In this document: piece after piece, positions 8,241 through 18,314 of the stretch | Layout: every line of letters begins with the position of its first letter | Position numbering within the stretch: the first letter of the stretch is position 1 | Assembly (NCBI GenBank): GCA_029975555.1 | Contig: JARKOY010000125.1 | Coordinates: forward strand, 1-64,000 | Length of the DNA: 64,000 nucleotides | Direction: 5' to 3' | From: Spirochaetia bacterium | GTDB taxonomy: Bacteria > Spirochaetota > Spirochaetia > Treponematales > Rectinemataceae | The notes under the pieces: generated by a model | Told to the model about the DNA's origin: nothing | Seen by the model: the letters and a program-made list of their open reading frames with translations, nothing else | Database searches by the model: none | Program-made: the position numbers and the translations under genes

Positions 8241-9764
8241 TTACTTTCCTACATACGCAAGGGTCTCTATAGTCTGGTTGTCCCTATTGACGGTGAACAC
8301 GAGCTTCTTTCCGACTTCCTTGGCGAGAGTCTCATAGAAATCCTTGATGTCGTCCACGCTCTTCCCATTGATCTTGGTGATGATGTCGCCCGTGCGCAGC
8401 CCCATGCTCGCCGCAGGAGACCGCGCCAACACATCGACGACCAATGCGCCTCGCACCCCACCGGGGATCTGTTTCTGATCCACAGAATCAGACTTCAGAG
8501 AGATCACCGTGACGCCGGGGAACACATTGGCATTGTTCGAGGCCACGGTGTTGTTCCTCAAATCGACCTTCGCGCTGATGGTCATCGGCGTACCGCGGCG
8601 TATGAGACTGAACGCCGCCGTCGTACCGGGCTTGATGTCGCCTACGAGGCGCACAAGATCATCGGTGCTCTGAACTGCCTTGCCGTTCACCGCCGTGATG
8701 AAATCACCCGGCAGAATACCAGCCTTGTCTGCCGGACCACCCAAGAAGATATGTGCGACAAATGCGCCCTTCTTACCCTCGAGGCCGAGCTCCTTCGTGC
8801 TCGCCTTATCTTGGGTGATGTTGGACAGGCTCACGCCGAGCCAGCCGTATTTGACCGATCCATTCATGATGAAATCGTCGATGGCGCCCTTAATATTGTT
8901 GATGGGAATCGCAAAGCCAAGGCCGACCGATCCACCGGTAGGAGATGCGATCCATGTATTGAGGCCTACGACTTCTCCCCGGATGTTGACCAGCGCCCCA
9001 CCTGAATTGCCCTTGTTGATCGCAGCGTCGGTCTGGATGAAGTCGTTGATGTTCCCGTCAGGGCCGCCCGTGCGGCCGAGGGCGCTGATGATGCCTGCCG
9101 TCACAGAGGAGACATACCCGAAGGGGCTGCCCAGGGCGATCGCCCAGTCTCCGACTTGCAGTTTCGAGGAGTCGCCCAGCTTGGCGATGGCGATATCGGT
9201 GTCGTTCGTCTCGAACTTTACGAGGGCCACATCTTTTCGATCATCCGCCCCGACGAGGGAACCATCGAATTCCCGCCCGTCGCTCAGCTTGACCGTGATC
9301 TTGGAAGCGTTGCCCGCCACGTGGTTGTTCGTCAGGACATAGACCGTCTTGCCGGACCGGCGCACGATGACGCCAGAGCCCAGGCCTTCTTCAGGCTGGA
9401 ACTGCTCGGGAGAGGGAGTGTCAGGGCCAAAGAAGAAGTTAAAGGGGAACTGAGGCGTCTGCTGCTGTTGCTGCTGAGTCTTTTGGCCGCCTTCGACGAC
9501 ATCCAGCTCAACGACTGCAGGCAGGACGGTCTTTGCGATATTACGGAATGCGTTCTGGACCGATTCGGCCGCCGCGATATCGGCCTCGATATCCGAGCCC
9601 GCGATCATGGAAGGCGTCTCTGCCTTTACCACTGGCAACGAAGCGCCGTTTGAGGATGGATTCGCGCGAAACATAAACGCCAGGGCAAACCCAATCACAA
9701 TGCCAAGGATCACCAGATTCGCAATGAAAAAATTGCGCGAATGCAATTTCTTTACGATAGACAT
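8241..9764 (-). CDS. htrA: periplasmic serine protease, HtrA/DegP family
   Basis: A 507-residue trypsin-like protease with one N-terminal membrane anchor (about residues 12-32), a catalytic domain and two C-terminal PDZ domains (about 310-400 and 415-505). The catalytic triad is visible as H148 (TNNHVAG), D178 (DRKDVAL) and S254 (GNSGGAL). It should act in the periplasm on misfolded exported proteins. A short polyglutamine run near residues 97-102, encoded by CAG/CAA-type codons, sits in the linker before the protease core. The start at 9764 has GGAGG at 9774-9778; the frame upstream to 9830 is rejected. Confidence 0.95.
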   Translation of the reverse strand: MSIVKKLHSRNFFIANLVILGIVIGFALAFMFRANPSSNGASLPVVKAETPSMIAGSDIEADIAAAESVQNAFRNIAKTVLPAVVELDVVEGGQKTQQQQQQTPQFPFNFFFGPDTPSPEQFQPEEGLGSGVIVRRSGKTVYVLTNNHVAGNASKITVKLSDGREFDGSLVGADDRKDVALVKFETNDTDIAIAKLGDSSKLQVGDWAIALGSPFGYVSSVTAGIISALGRTGGPDGNINDFIQTDAAINKGNSGGALVNIRGEVVGLNTWIASPTGGSVGLGFAIPINNIKGAIDDFIMNGSVKYGWLGVSLSNITQDKASTKELGLEGKKGAFVAHIFLGGPADKAGILPGDFITAVNGKAVQSTDDLVRLVGDIKPGTTAAFSLIRRGTPMTISAKVDLRNNTVASNNANVFPGVTVISLKSDSVDQKQIPGGVRGALVVDVLARSPAASMGLRTGDIITKINGKSVDDIKDFYETLAKEVGKKLVFTVNRDNQTIETLAYVGK

Positions 9765-9907
9765 AGATACTGTCCTCCGTGAGGGGAAAAGAATATGCAT
9801 AATATTTTCAATATAATAAAAATTCCACACAATAGGAGGTTACACTGAGGATGAGCCCTTTATTAGGTTTTAAACTTCGCATGTCGGGTGAAGCGCGTCG
9901 AACTATC

Positions 9908-10654
9908 TCACCAGCGAGTCAGAACCTCACAGCCCGAATCCGTGACCAAGACCGTGTGTTCGAAGTGTGCGGAGAGCGAGCCGTCCATCGTGACGACGGT
10001 CCACTCATCGTCGAGGAGGCGCACGTCGCTCGTGCCGACGTTGATCATGGGCTCGATGGCGAGGACCATTCCCGGCACGAGCCTCGGATTCGGCCCCGGC
10101 GACACATAGTTCGGTATCTGCGGATCCTCATGAATACCAAGGCCAACCCCGTGCCCACAGTATTGCCGCACCACCTTAAACCCATTTTTCGTCGCATGTG
10201 AGAACACCGCGCGAGATATGTCGGAGATGCGGGCATGAGGCCTGACCTGCTCGAGCGCAAGGTTCAGACACTCTCTCGTGACATCGAGCAATCTCTGTGC
10301 CTCTTTGCGTATTGCGCCGACGGGCAGGGTCATGGCGGCGTCCGAAAAGTAGCCGTCGAGATCGATGCCGCTGTCGATGCCCACAATATCCCCTTCCTCG
10401 AGAGGCCTGTCGTTCGGTATACCGTGGATGACCACTTCGTTCACAGAGACGCAGAGCGTGGCGGGATACCCTTCGTAGCCAAGAAATGCCGGCTTTCCGC
10501 CGTTTCTTTTTATAAAATCATACGCGAATGCATCCAGTTCTTTCGGCGTGACGCCCGGCTTGACCATGGGCTTCAGCGCCTCGTACAGGAGAGAAAGCAT
10601 TCGGCATGAAGCCCGAATCCCTTCTATTTGTCTTTCATTTTTTAGACGTATCAT
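9908..10654 (-). CDS. map: methionine aminopeptidase, type I
   Basis: A 248-residue metalloenzyme that removes the initiator methionine from nascent proteins. The pita-bread fold signatures are present: HGIPNDRPLEEGD, the metal-binding aspartates in IDSGIDLDGYFSDAA, GHGVGLGIHEDPQ with its histidine, and the glutamate in LAIEPM. The start at 10654 was chosen because the family begins close to this MIRLKNERQI sequence and GAGG precedes it; the frame upstream to 10741 is nusB read in another frame. The gene overlaps the end of nusB by 20 bases. Confidence 0.95.
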   Translation of the reverse strand: MIRLKNERQIEGIRASCRMLSLLYEALKPMVKPGVTPKELDAFAYDFIKRNGGKPAFLGYEGYPATLCVSVNEVVIHGIPNDRPLEEGDIVGIDSGIDLDGYFSDAAMTLPVGAIRKEAQRLLDVTRECLNLALEQVRPHARISDISRAVFSHATKNGFKVVRQYCGHGVGLGIHEDPQIPNYVSPGPNPRLVPGMVLAIEPMINVGTSDVRLLDDEWTVVTMDGSLSAHFEHTVLVTDSGCEVLTRW

Positions 10655-11078
10655 GAATGACCTCAGCGCTGTCCTTTCGGATGCCGTCGAGCACACCGTT
10701 GATAAATCGGTATGAATCTTCGCTGCTGTACTCTTTGGCAATCTCTATCGCCTCGTCGATGCTGATCTGGGGAGGGATGTCGTCCTGGTAGAGGATGCTG
10801 TATGCGCCGACCCGAAGAATCGCCAAATCGACTTTTCTCAGCCGCTCGAACGCCCAATGTTGGAGGTGCCGTCGTATCATGGCGTCGATGACATCGATCT
10901 GCTCAATGGTTCCCGCAATCATCAATTTGGCGAAATCGAGGATATCGGGCTCATAGTGTTCCTTTTTATCCTCGTCGAGCCAGCCGAAAGACAAAAGGTC
11001 GCCGAGGGCCTGACCCGACATGTCCCATGCATAGAGCGCCTGTACCGCAAGAATCCTCGCCTTCCTCCTCGATGCCAC
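10635..11078 (-). CDS. nusB: transcription antitermination factor NusB
   Basis: A 147-residue all-helical RNA-binding protein that joins NusE/S10 on boxA RNA in rRNA antitermination. The N-terminal arginine-rich segment RRKARILAVQALYAWD and the C-terminal ISIDEAIEIAKEYSSEDSYRF...NGVLDGI are hallmark NusB sequences. It follows the peptidyl-prolyl isomerase gene by 11 bases and overlaps map at its 3' end, so it lies in the middle of a minus-strand operon. Confidence 0.95.
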   Translation of the reverse strand: MASRRKARILAVQALYAWDMSGQALGDLLSFGWLDEDKKEHYEPDILDFAKLMIAGTIEQIDVIDAMIRRHLQHWAFERLRKVDLAILRVGAYSILYQDDIPPQISIDEAIEIAKEYSSEDSYRFINGVLDGIRKDSAEVIHDTSKK

Positions 11079-11089
11079 AGGGCCACTCC

Positions 11090-12121
11090 TTACCAGCTCA
11101 AATTCTCAGTGTATACCTTGATGGTCGCCTCTTTGCGGAGACTTTCGATCAAGTCGGCTTCTACTTTGTTTAAGAATGTCTGCTCTTTTTCCGAAGCGAG
11201 CTGCATTGCGAGGAATTCTTGGACCGTCAGGTTCTGATTGCCGGGAACCGGGTCTGAGAGGGTAAGTTGCTTTTGAGCCATGAATTCGTTCACTCGAACG
11301 ATCCTGAACCCCGTGGGTGTCTGGATGACGGAGGTGATCTCTCCGGTCTTCGCCTGGAAGGCCGCGTTGAAAAACGCTTCGCCGAATATGGACTTACTCT
11401 GCTGAGTCTTTTCAAGGTATAGAGATGGAATGGCCTTATATCCCGCCGCATCGCCCGCGCGAAGCACGTATTCGTCAAACTTGGACGGATTTGCTTTGAG
11501 CGCTGCAGATATTCCGTTTATGAGATCTTTTGCCTTCTCGATCTCGGCATCGCTCTTACCCTTTGTGTCCACGTAGATCACGCTTATTCGGATCGTGTCG
11601 GGTCGCACGAGCGAAGCCTTTGCCACGTCGTAGGCCTTAAGGATATCGTCCGCAGTCGGCGCCTTGAGCGCGCTCTTCATTTCGTCCTGCTTTCTCAACC
11701 TGACGTATGTCTCAAATAAAAGCCGCTGGCGGACATAGACGGCAGGATCCACGAAAACCCCGGAAGCCCTGAGCGACTTCTCCAGATCTGCATCGGTCGC
11801 ATTGGAACCGAGCTGAGACTTCAGTTGGGCAAGCGCCGCATTGACCTGAGCATCGGAAACAGAAATTTTCTCACGCTCACAGAACTGAAGAAACAACATG
11901 CTGTTGATCCTCGCATCGAGCACATCCTTGCGCTGGTCGACAGTCAGTTTTACACCCGTGGCGTTCTCCAGCCGCTCGATATCGGCGCGGAGCTGACGAA
12001 CGGATATGACTTCCTGCTTTGTCAGCTTCAAGGTCGCCGCTGGCTTATCGATGCTGGTCTGTGCAAAAATCGGCATCGCAGTACATGCAAACACCATCAG
12101 CCATGTTGTCAGTCTCTTCAT
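11090..12121 (-). CDS. periplasmic peptidyl-prolyl isomerase/chaperone, SurA-like
   Basis: A 343-residue exported protein. Residues 1-20 form a signal peptide ending at IFAQ. The helical region that follows (about 30-150) resembles the SurA/PrsA N-terminal chaperone domain, and a parvulin-like rotamase segment follows (about 170-280), with a recognisable GEITSVIQTPTGFRIVRV strand. It should help outer-membrane proteins fold in the periplasm. The assignment to SurA itself is family-level; sequence identity is low. It is followed closely by nusB, and a 59-base gap separates it from the DnaJ-like gene upstream. Confidence 0.75.
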   Translation of the reverse strand: MKRLTTWLMVFACTAMPIFAQTSIDKPAATLKLTKQEVISVRQLRADIERLENATGVKLTVDQRKDVLDARINSMLFLQFCEREKISVSDAQVNAALAQLKSQLGSNATDADLEKSLRASGVFVDPAVYVRQRLLFETYVRLRKQDEMKSALKAPTADDILKAYDVAKASLVRPDTIRISVIYVDTKGKSDAEIEKAKDLINGISAALKANPSKFDEYVLRAGDAAGYKAIPSLYLEKTQQSKSIFGEAFFNAAFQAKTGEITSVIQTPTGFRIVRVNEFMAQKQLTLSDPVPGNQNLTVQEFLAMQLASEKEQTFLNKVEADLIESLRKEATIKVYTENLSW

Positions 12122-12180
12122 ACTGTCTCGCTCTCACTTTCCATTCAAAATTTATGCACGGAAGGCGCCGTACGGGCTAT

Positions 12181-13035
12181 CTACAGCACGGTGTCTTCCG
12201 CCACATGCCGGTCAAGGGCATGCTCAACTTTTTTCCGCAGCGCCGCAAAGCCGGCGAGTTTTGGATAAATCTGCGAGATTTGCAGGAGCGCCTCATGCGC
12301 TGCTTCGACATCTCCTCGGTGAAGGGACACTTCGACTTTTTTGCGGAGATATTGGGCAGTTTCTCTTGGGGCGATCTGCAGCCCTATCGCCTCATCCAAT
12401 CTGTCGAGATAATCTTCTTCATCGATTCTTCCAGGAAGTTTCTGCAGGATGAGGAACCTGAACTTCAAGGCGACTACATCAAAATAATAACGGAACCATG
12501 GTTTTTCAAGCTCCATTGTTATGATTTTCTTGTAGATCTGATATGCCTTGATGTATTTTCCTCTTTTTTCGTACTCCTCGGCAATGCAGTATTCGGCATC
12601 CATGGCTTCGCCGCGCTCGAGCCAGCGCTCCAGTCTGAAGTCGGGGAAGGCCTTGCTCCGCTCATAGACCAACAGGGCTTCTTCGTTGAGATCGTGGAGC
12701 AAATCGTAGACGACCAGTTTTGCCTGGCTTTCGGGGTCGTCCGTGCGCTGCTTGAGAAATTCGTGATAATCGAATCCTTTATTTTCTCTTTCTCTTCTGC
12801 GGAGTTCCCTGTCGTAGGTTCTTCTCTTCTCCGCATCGGACAATATCTTGTATGCTTCGAGGATGAGCCTCATCGCCGATTCGCGGATCGTCGCCGATGA
12901 TTCTCTGACCTTCGTGTTTTCCGTGGAATAGTGCATATCCGGATGAAGACGCTTTGCCTGTCTCCGAAAAGCGCTCTTGATATCCTGAGGGCTCGAATCG
13001 GGATTGACCCCAAGAATTTCATAGTAATTCTTCAT
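12181..13035 (-). CDS. DnaJ-domain protein
   Basis: A 284-residue protein with an N-terminal J domain (residues 1-70): YYEILGV and the diagnostic HPD at 31-33, so it can stimulate an Hsp70 ATPase. It lacks the Gly/Phe linker, the zinc cysteines and the C-terminal substrate domain of DnaJ, so it is a J-domain co-chaperone of special function and not DnaJ itself. The rest is helical and may contain TPR-like hairpins. The upstream gene ends 2 bases before its start, so the pair is coupled. Confidence 0.85.
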   Translation of the reverse strand: MKNYYEILGVNPDSSPQDIKSAFRRQAKRLHPDMHYSTENTKVRESSATIRESAMRLILEAYKILSDAEKRRTYDRELRRRERENKGFDYHEFLKQRTDDPESQAKLVVYDLLHDLNEEALLVYERSKAFPDFRLERWLERGEAMDAEYCIAEEYEKRGKYIKAYQIYKKIITMELEKPWFRYYFDVVALKFRFLILQKLPGRIDEEDYLDRLDEAIGLQIAPRETAQYLRKKVEVSLHRGDVEAAHEALLQISQIYPKLAGFAALRKKVEHALDRHVAEDTVL

Positions 13036-13037
13036 GC

Positions 13038-13436
13038 TTATCCACGTCTCAATGGTGCATCCTGCACAATCCGTACGGCGGCCTTCACATCGGAAAAGAG
13101 CTCGCCTTCGACGACGACCAGCCCTTCGTGTTCGAGCGCCCCCATAAATTTTCTGAGCGTATGCCCCGCCATCAGCCCGCTCTTGCGCACCATGGCCAGA
13201 CAGCGTTTCCCCATGAGCCCTTCCTGTTTGGCGAGCTGTTGGGGAATCGAGGCCAAAAGGCCACCAAACAAGCCCTTCGGTTCAGTGATGAAGACGAGAA
13301 AATCGCATGCGCTTAAACCATAGGAAGAATCAGGGATGAACACGGCATCATTCCCACGCTCCGCAAAAGCATTGCGCACCGCCTCTGCAAGATGAGAAAG
13401 CCTCGCATGCCCTAGGGCACTTATTCCAATCCGCAT
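13038..13436 (-). CDS. small conserved protein, flavodoxin-like fold suspected
   Basis: A 132-residue protein with alternating strand-helix pattern: MRIGISALGHA, a central strand with SACDFLVFITEPKGLFGG, and KRCLAMVRKSG. This layout resembles a Rossmann/flavodoxin-like fold, but the usual phosphate-binding loop of FMN proteins is not evident. I do not recognise the family. It is the first gene of a likely minus-strand operon that continues with the DnaJ-like gene 2 bases downstream. Confidence 0.6.
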   Translation of the reverse strand: MRIGISALGHARLSHLAEAVRNAFAERGNDAVFIPDSSYGLSACDFLVFITEPKGLFGGLLASIPQQLAKQEGLMGKRCLAMVRKSGLMAGHTLRKFMGALEHEGLVVVEGELFSDVKAAVRIVQDAPLRRG

Positions 13437-13499
13437 AATAAATAAAAAACATCCTTAAAAACTTGTCGTTACACGCCAAAAGCACCATGTACGACCTAT

Positions 13500-13544
13500 A
13501 GAATAAAAGCACGGAATCGGAACAGAACGTCCCGCTCCCGTGCC
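13500..13544 (-). terminator. rho-independent terminator after secG
   Basis: On the minus strand GCACGG (13538-13543) pairs with CCGTGC (13509-13514); a further 9 pairs with one mismatch extend the stem inward, and TTTTATTCT follows. It lies about 45 bases past the secG stop. Confidence 0.65.
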
Positions 13545-13587
13545 CTTACTTCATCCTACGAAAAGCCGAAAGAATGCCTGGCCGACG

Positions 13588-13983
13588 CTATTTGGTCGCC
13601 GGCGCAGCGGGCTGATCTGTCTGAGGCGCCTGACTCTGTGGCGCAGACTGATTTTCCGCGTTCTGGCCACCCTGACCTTGGTTGGTCCACCACTCGCTCG
13701 TCGCGGTCTGTGTCGAATTCTGTTCGACAGCCTTCTGGACGTTGCCGGTTGAAGATTTGTTCACCACTGCAAGGGCAAAGGCGGTGACGAAAAAAAGCGT
13801 ACCCAAAACATAGGTGATGCGGATCACGACGTTCGACGACCGGGAACCAAAGGCACTCTGCGAGCCTCCCGCAAAAATTCCTCCGATAGAATCGGAATCT
13901 TCATCTTGAATGATCACGAGGAAAATAAGCAAAAGGCACACGATTACGAACACGACAAGCAGCAATATACCAAAAAAACCCAT
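13588..13983 (-). CDS. secG: preprotein translocase subunit SecG
   Basis: A 131-residue inner-membrane protein. Two hydrophobic segments (about residues 3-25 and 52-75) flank a conserved cytoplasmic loop with the SecG pattern GGSQSAFGSRSSN. It joins SecY and SecE to form the export channel. The tail after residue 85 is rich in Gln, Ser, Ala and Pro and is longer than in many SecG proteins. It lies downstream of tpiA on the same strand but appears to have its own promoter. Confidence 0.92.
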   Translation of the reverse strand: MGFFGILLLVVFVIVCLLLIFLVIIQDEDSDSIGGIFAGGSQSAFGSRSSNVVIRITYVLGTLFFVTAFALAVVNKSSTGNVQKAVEQNSTQTATSEWWTNQGQGGQNAENQSAPQSQAPQTDQPAAPATK

Positions 13984-14039
13984 GTGCTTACTCCAATAGG
14001 AAGTTCATGTATAGCCTTGAAGACAACCTTCAAGAAATT

Positions 14040-14068
14040 ATAGTACCGCAAAGCGCCCTATAAAGCAA
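14040..14068 (-). promoter_or_regulatory. secG promoter with a 5' stem-loop
   Basis: On the minus strand TTGCTT (14063-14068) and TACTAT (14040-14045) are 17 bases apart. The predicted start near 14033 falls at the edge of a perfect 7-bp inverted repeat, CTTGAAG (14028-14034) and CTTCAAG (14016-14022), so the mRNA would begin with a stem-loop. Confidence 0.45.
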
Positions 14069-14083
14069 TATGTCTGGAACGCC

Positions 14084-14833
14084 TCAGCGGAACTTGGCGA
14101 TGGGAACGAAGCTCTCCGCCTTCAGGCTCGCACCTCCGACGAGCGCACCGTCGATGTTCTGCTTCGCCATCAGTGCGGCGACATTTTCAGGCTTCACTGA
14201 ACCGCCGTATTGAATCGGCATCCGTAAGGCAGCTTCTTGACCATAGAGCTCTGCCACGACCTTGCGGCAGAATGCGTGCACCGTGTCTGCATCTTCCGGG
14301 GTGGCTGTCTTGCCGGTTCCAATGGCCCACACAGGCTCATACGCCACGGTGACGCCGAGCAAGGCAGAAGGCTCGACGCCCCTCAGACCTTCAACCAGCT
14401 GTCGTCGGATCACTGTCTCGAGCGCGCCATGTTCTCGCTCCTCAAGCGTCTCTCCGACGCAGAGAATGACCTCAAGCCCGTGTTTGAGCGCGAGCCTGAC
14501 TTTGGCGTTGATGAGTGCGTCGTGCTCTCCGTAGGTGTGCCTCCGTTCGGAGTGCCCCAGAATCACGACGCTGACGCCAAGGTCCTTCAGCATGAGCACC
14601 GACACTTCCCCCGTGTGCGCCCCGCTCTCCTCAGGCCCCATGTTCTGAGCTCCAAGGAGGATGTTTGAACCTCGTGTGACCTCAGAAACTGCCTGAAGTG
14701 CAGTAAATGGCGGCGCTATCATGAGTTTCTCGCGACAATCCGAGAGCCTGTCCCTGAGCTCCGAGGCGAGCGAGACCGCTTCGGCGACCGTCTTGTGCAT
14801 CTTCCAATTGCCCGCAATGAAATAACGTTTCAT
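14084..14833 (-). CDS. tpiA: triosephosphate isomerase
   Basis: A 249-residue glycolytic enzyme that interconverts dihydroxyacetone phosphate and glyceraldehyde 3-phosphate. All signature elements are present: the N-terminal NWKMHK with catalytic lysine, ILGHSERR with catalytic histidine, AYEPVWAIGTG with catalytic glutamate and the flexible loop, and the phosphate-binding YGGSVKPEN. The length is normal. AGGAAGGA precedes the start. It lies among gap, pgk and cysE on the same strand, and secG follows. Confidence 0.97.
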   Translation of the reverse strand: MKRYFIAGNWKMHKTVAEAVSLASELRDRLSDCREKLMIAPPFTALQAVSEVTRGSNILLGAQNMGPEESGAHTGEVSVLMLKDLGVSVVILGHSERRHTYGEHDALINAKVRLALKHGLEVILCVGETLEEREHGALETVIRRQLVEGLRGVEPSALLGVTVAYEPVWAIGTGKTATPEDADTVHAFCRKVVAELYGQEAALRMPIQYGGSVKPENVAALMAKQNIDGALVGGASLKAESFVPIAKFR

Positions 14834-14881
14834 TCTCGTCCTTCCTTGTATGGTGTGTTCTCAAACGCTTGCATACTATCC

Positions 14882-15592
14882 TCATCGATTTTTCTCGTAA
14901 AGCTCCTTGTCGCCACATGCGGCCCTCATCTTCGCAATGGTCTCTTCGAGCGCCGCGATCCTCACCGTCAGCTCATGGACCCGCAGGCCGAGCACGTCAG
15001 GGATCTTCTCGTGGTGGAGATCGGGCTCATCGGAAGCCGTATGCGGTATGTGCCGGTGCACCGCCTGTCCTGGTATCCCCACGACGACGGAGTTTGGCGG
15101 CACGTCTTTGACGACCACGGCGTTCGCCCCGATGCGCGAATCTGAGCCTATAGTGATGTCGCCCAGTATCTTTGCGCCGGCACCGATGGTGACCCTGTCG
15201 CCCACCGTGGGATGCCGTTTCTTCTTTTCGAGGGACGTCCCCCCCAAGGTGACGCCGTGGTAGAGCGTCACATCGTCTCCAACCACTGCAGTTTCGCCGA
15301 TGACGACCCCCATGCCGTGATCGATGAAGACCCTCCTACCGATTTTTGCGGCCGGGTGAATCTCGATGCCCGTGAGTCCCCTGGCCAGATGCGAAACGAT
15401 TCTGGCGAGGAGTTTTGACCCACGGTGCCACAATCGATATGCTATTCTGTGCATCCAGATCGCATGAAGCCCAGGATACGCAAGGATCACCTCAATTTTT
15501 GTCCTCGCCGCGGGGTCGCGGCTCAGGACAGCATCGATATCCTCCGACATGTTGGCCCGCCCCAGGCCTCCAATATTCTTCCGGACGTGCAA
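14882..15592 (-). CDS. cysE: serine O-acetyltransferase
   Basis: A 236-residue enzyme that acetylates L-serine for cysteine synthesis. The N-terminal helical part has [24 protein letters not shown], and the C-terminal part is a left-handed beta-helix of hexapeptide repeats with the family's [12 protein letters not shown] and [14 protein letters not shown] lies 6 bases before a TTG at 15592, which supports this start; the ATG at 15550 (MSEDID) is the alternative and fits the shorter family N-termini. A terminator for the upstream gap-pgk operon lies 100 bases before it. Confidence 0.93.
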   Translation of the reverse strand: MHVRKNIGGLGRANMSEDIDAVLSRDPAARTKIEVILAYPGLHAIWMHRIAYRLWHRGSKLLARIVSHLARGLTGIEIHPAAKIGRRVFIDHGMGVVIGETAVVGDDVTLYHGVTLGGTSLEKKKRHPTVGDRVTIGAGAKILGDITIGSDSRIGANAVVVKDVPPNSVVVGIPGQAVHRHIPHTASDEPDLHHEKIPDVLGLRVHELTVRIAALEETIAKMRAACGDKELYEKNR

Positions 15593-15695
15593 TGTTGACT
15601 CCTTTTCTTATTTTCTCCACTGTTCTCTCAACATCTCGTCTTTCGGCGTGCTGGCCGGTTTTCAGACAGAGAGCCCCGATTACTCTTCATGCATT

Positions 15696-15727
15696 AAAAA
15701 AAACGGCCGCCCTTTCGGACAGCCGTT
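15696..15727 (-). terminator. rho-independent terminator of gap-pgk
   Basis: On the minus strand an 11-bp stem with two G-U pairs (15717-15727 with 15702-15712), loop GAAA, is followed directly by eight T residues. It begins 24 bases after the pgk stop. Confidence 0.9.
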
Positions 15728-15750
15728 CGCTGTACAATCGAAAGGGAGGC

Positions 15751-17010
15751 CTACTTCTGCTCGAGACACGCGATGCCGGGGAGTTCTTTGCCTTCGAGGT
15801 ACTCAAGCGAAGCGCCGCCGCCCGTCGAGACATGGCTCATTTGGGAGGCGAGGCCGAATTTGTTGACAGCCGCGACGGAATCGCCGCCGCCCACCACGGT
15901 GAGCGCGCCCCTGCCGGTAGCCTCCGCCACCAACTTGGCAACCTGCTCGGTCCCTTTTGCAAATGCATCGAACTCGAATACGCCCACAGGGCCGTTCCAG
16001 AGCACGCTCTTTGCGCCGGAGATCACGTTCCTATAGAGCACGAGCGTTTTCGGGCCGACGTCGAGGCCCATGAGGCTGTCGGGCAGTCCCTGATCGTCTA
16101 CGGCGACGGGCGTCGCATCGGGGGCAAAATGATCCGCTGCAATGTGGTCCACAGGGAGAACCACCTCTACTCCCTGGGCTGCCGCATGGTCCAGGAGCCG
16201 CGTCGCGGTGTCCAAAAAATCGTCTTCAACCATGCTCTTGCCCACCGGCACACCCTTCGCCTTGAGGAAGGTGTAGGCCATGCCGCCGCCGATCACCAGC
16301 GCCGAAGCGGTCTTGAGCAGATTCTCCAGCACCGCGATCTTGGACGAGACCTTCGCTCCACCGATGATGGCGACCATGGGCTTGGGCGGATTGTGCAGCA
16401 TCGGCTCGAGGTTGGCGACCTCCTTTTCCATGAGGAAGCCCCCCACGCGCACCGCCATGAACTTCGCGATGGTCGCAGTGCTCGCGTGCGCCCGGTGCGC
16501 AGTACCGAAGGCGTCGTTGACGTAGATGTCCCCATAAGAGGCCAATTCCCGTGCGAGCACTTCCTGTACGGACGGGTCCTTGGCGGTCTCTTCCTTGTGG
16601 AAGCGGGTGTTCTCCAGCATGGCCAGGGATCCGGCGGGAAGCGCGTCTATGGCGGCCTTTTGTCCGAAACACGAAGGCAGGAAAATGACGTCCCTGCCGA
16701 GGAGCTTTGCGAGGTATTCGGCCACGGGTTTCATGCGGTGTTTACCCTCGAGGTACGCATTGAGGTCAAAGGGCTTGCCGTCTTTCTCTGCTTTTTCTCT
16801 CGCCTTGGCCGCATCTTTGTCCGGGTCGCCGAGGTGCGACATGAGCACGAGGCTCTTCGGTTTCTGGTCAAGAATATACTTGATGGTAGGCAATGAGGCG
16901 ACGATCCGCGTATCGTCCTGCACCTTGCCGTCCTTCATCGGCACATTGAAATCCACCCGCATGATGATCCGCTTGCCGGTGAGCGAAACATCACGGATAG
17001 TCTTAATCAT
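15751..17010 (-). CDS. pgk: phosphoglycerate kinase
   Basis: A 419-residue glycolytic kinase that makes ATP from 1,3-bisphosphoglycerate. Recognisable elements are [22 protein letters not shown], the substrate-site histidine region [19 protein letters not shown], and the nucleotide-binding ends GPVGVFE and GGGDSVAAV. The length is typical of bacterial PGK. AAGGAG precedes the start by 7 bases. It follows gap by 21 bases and ends at a strong terminator, so gap-pgk is a two-gene operon. Confidence 0.97.
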   Translation of the reverse strand: MIKTIRDVSLTGKRIIMRVDFNVPMKDGKVQDDTRIVASLPTIKYILDQKPKSLVLMSHLGDPDKDAAKAREKAEKDGKPFDLNAYLEGKHRMKPVAEYLAKLLGRDVIFLPSCFGQKAAIDALPAGSLAMLENTRFHKEETAKDPSVQEVLARELASYGDIYVNDAFGTAHRAHASTATIAKFMAVRVGGFLMEKEVANLEPMLHNPPKPMVAIIGGAKVSSKIAVLENLLKTASALVIGGGMAYTFLKAKGVPVGKSMVEDDFLDTATRLLDHAAAQGVEVVLPVDHIAADHFAPDATPVAVDDQGLPDSLMGLDVGPKTLVLYRNVISGAKSVLWNGPVGVFEFDAFAKGTEQVAKLVAEATGRGALTVVGGGDSVAAVNKFGLASQMSHVSTGGGASLEYLEGKELPGIACLEQK

Positions 17011-17031
17011 CGCAGTCTCCTTCGGAGAGTC

Positions 17032-18312
<1,281 letters not shown>

Positions 18313-18314
18313 TC

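Noticed and set aside
9445..9480. Triplet-like CTG/TTG repeat suggesting a microsatellite
   Set aside because: It encodes a short polyglutamine run in the HtrA linker and is too short to be a distinct repeat.
15415..16896. Plus-strand frame across cysE and pgk
   Set aside because: It runs antisense to two certain genes and through a terminator.
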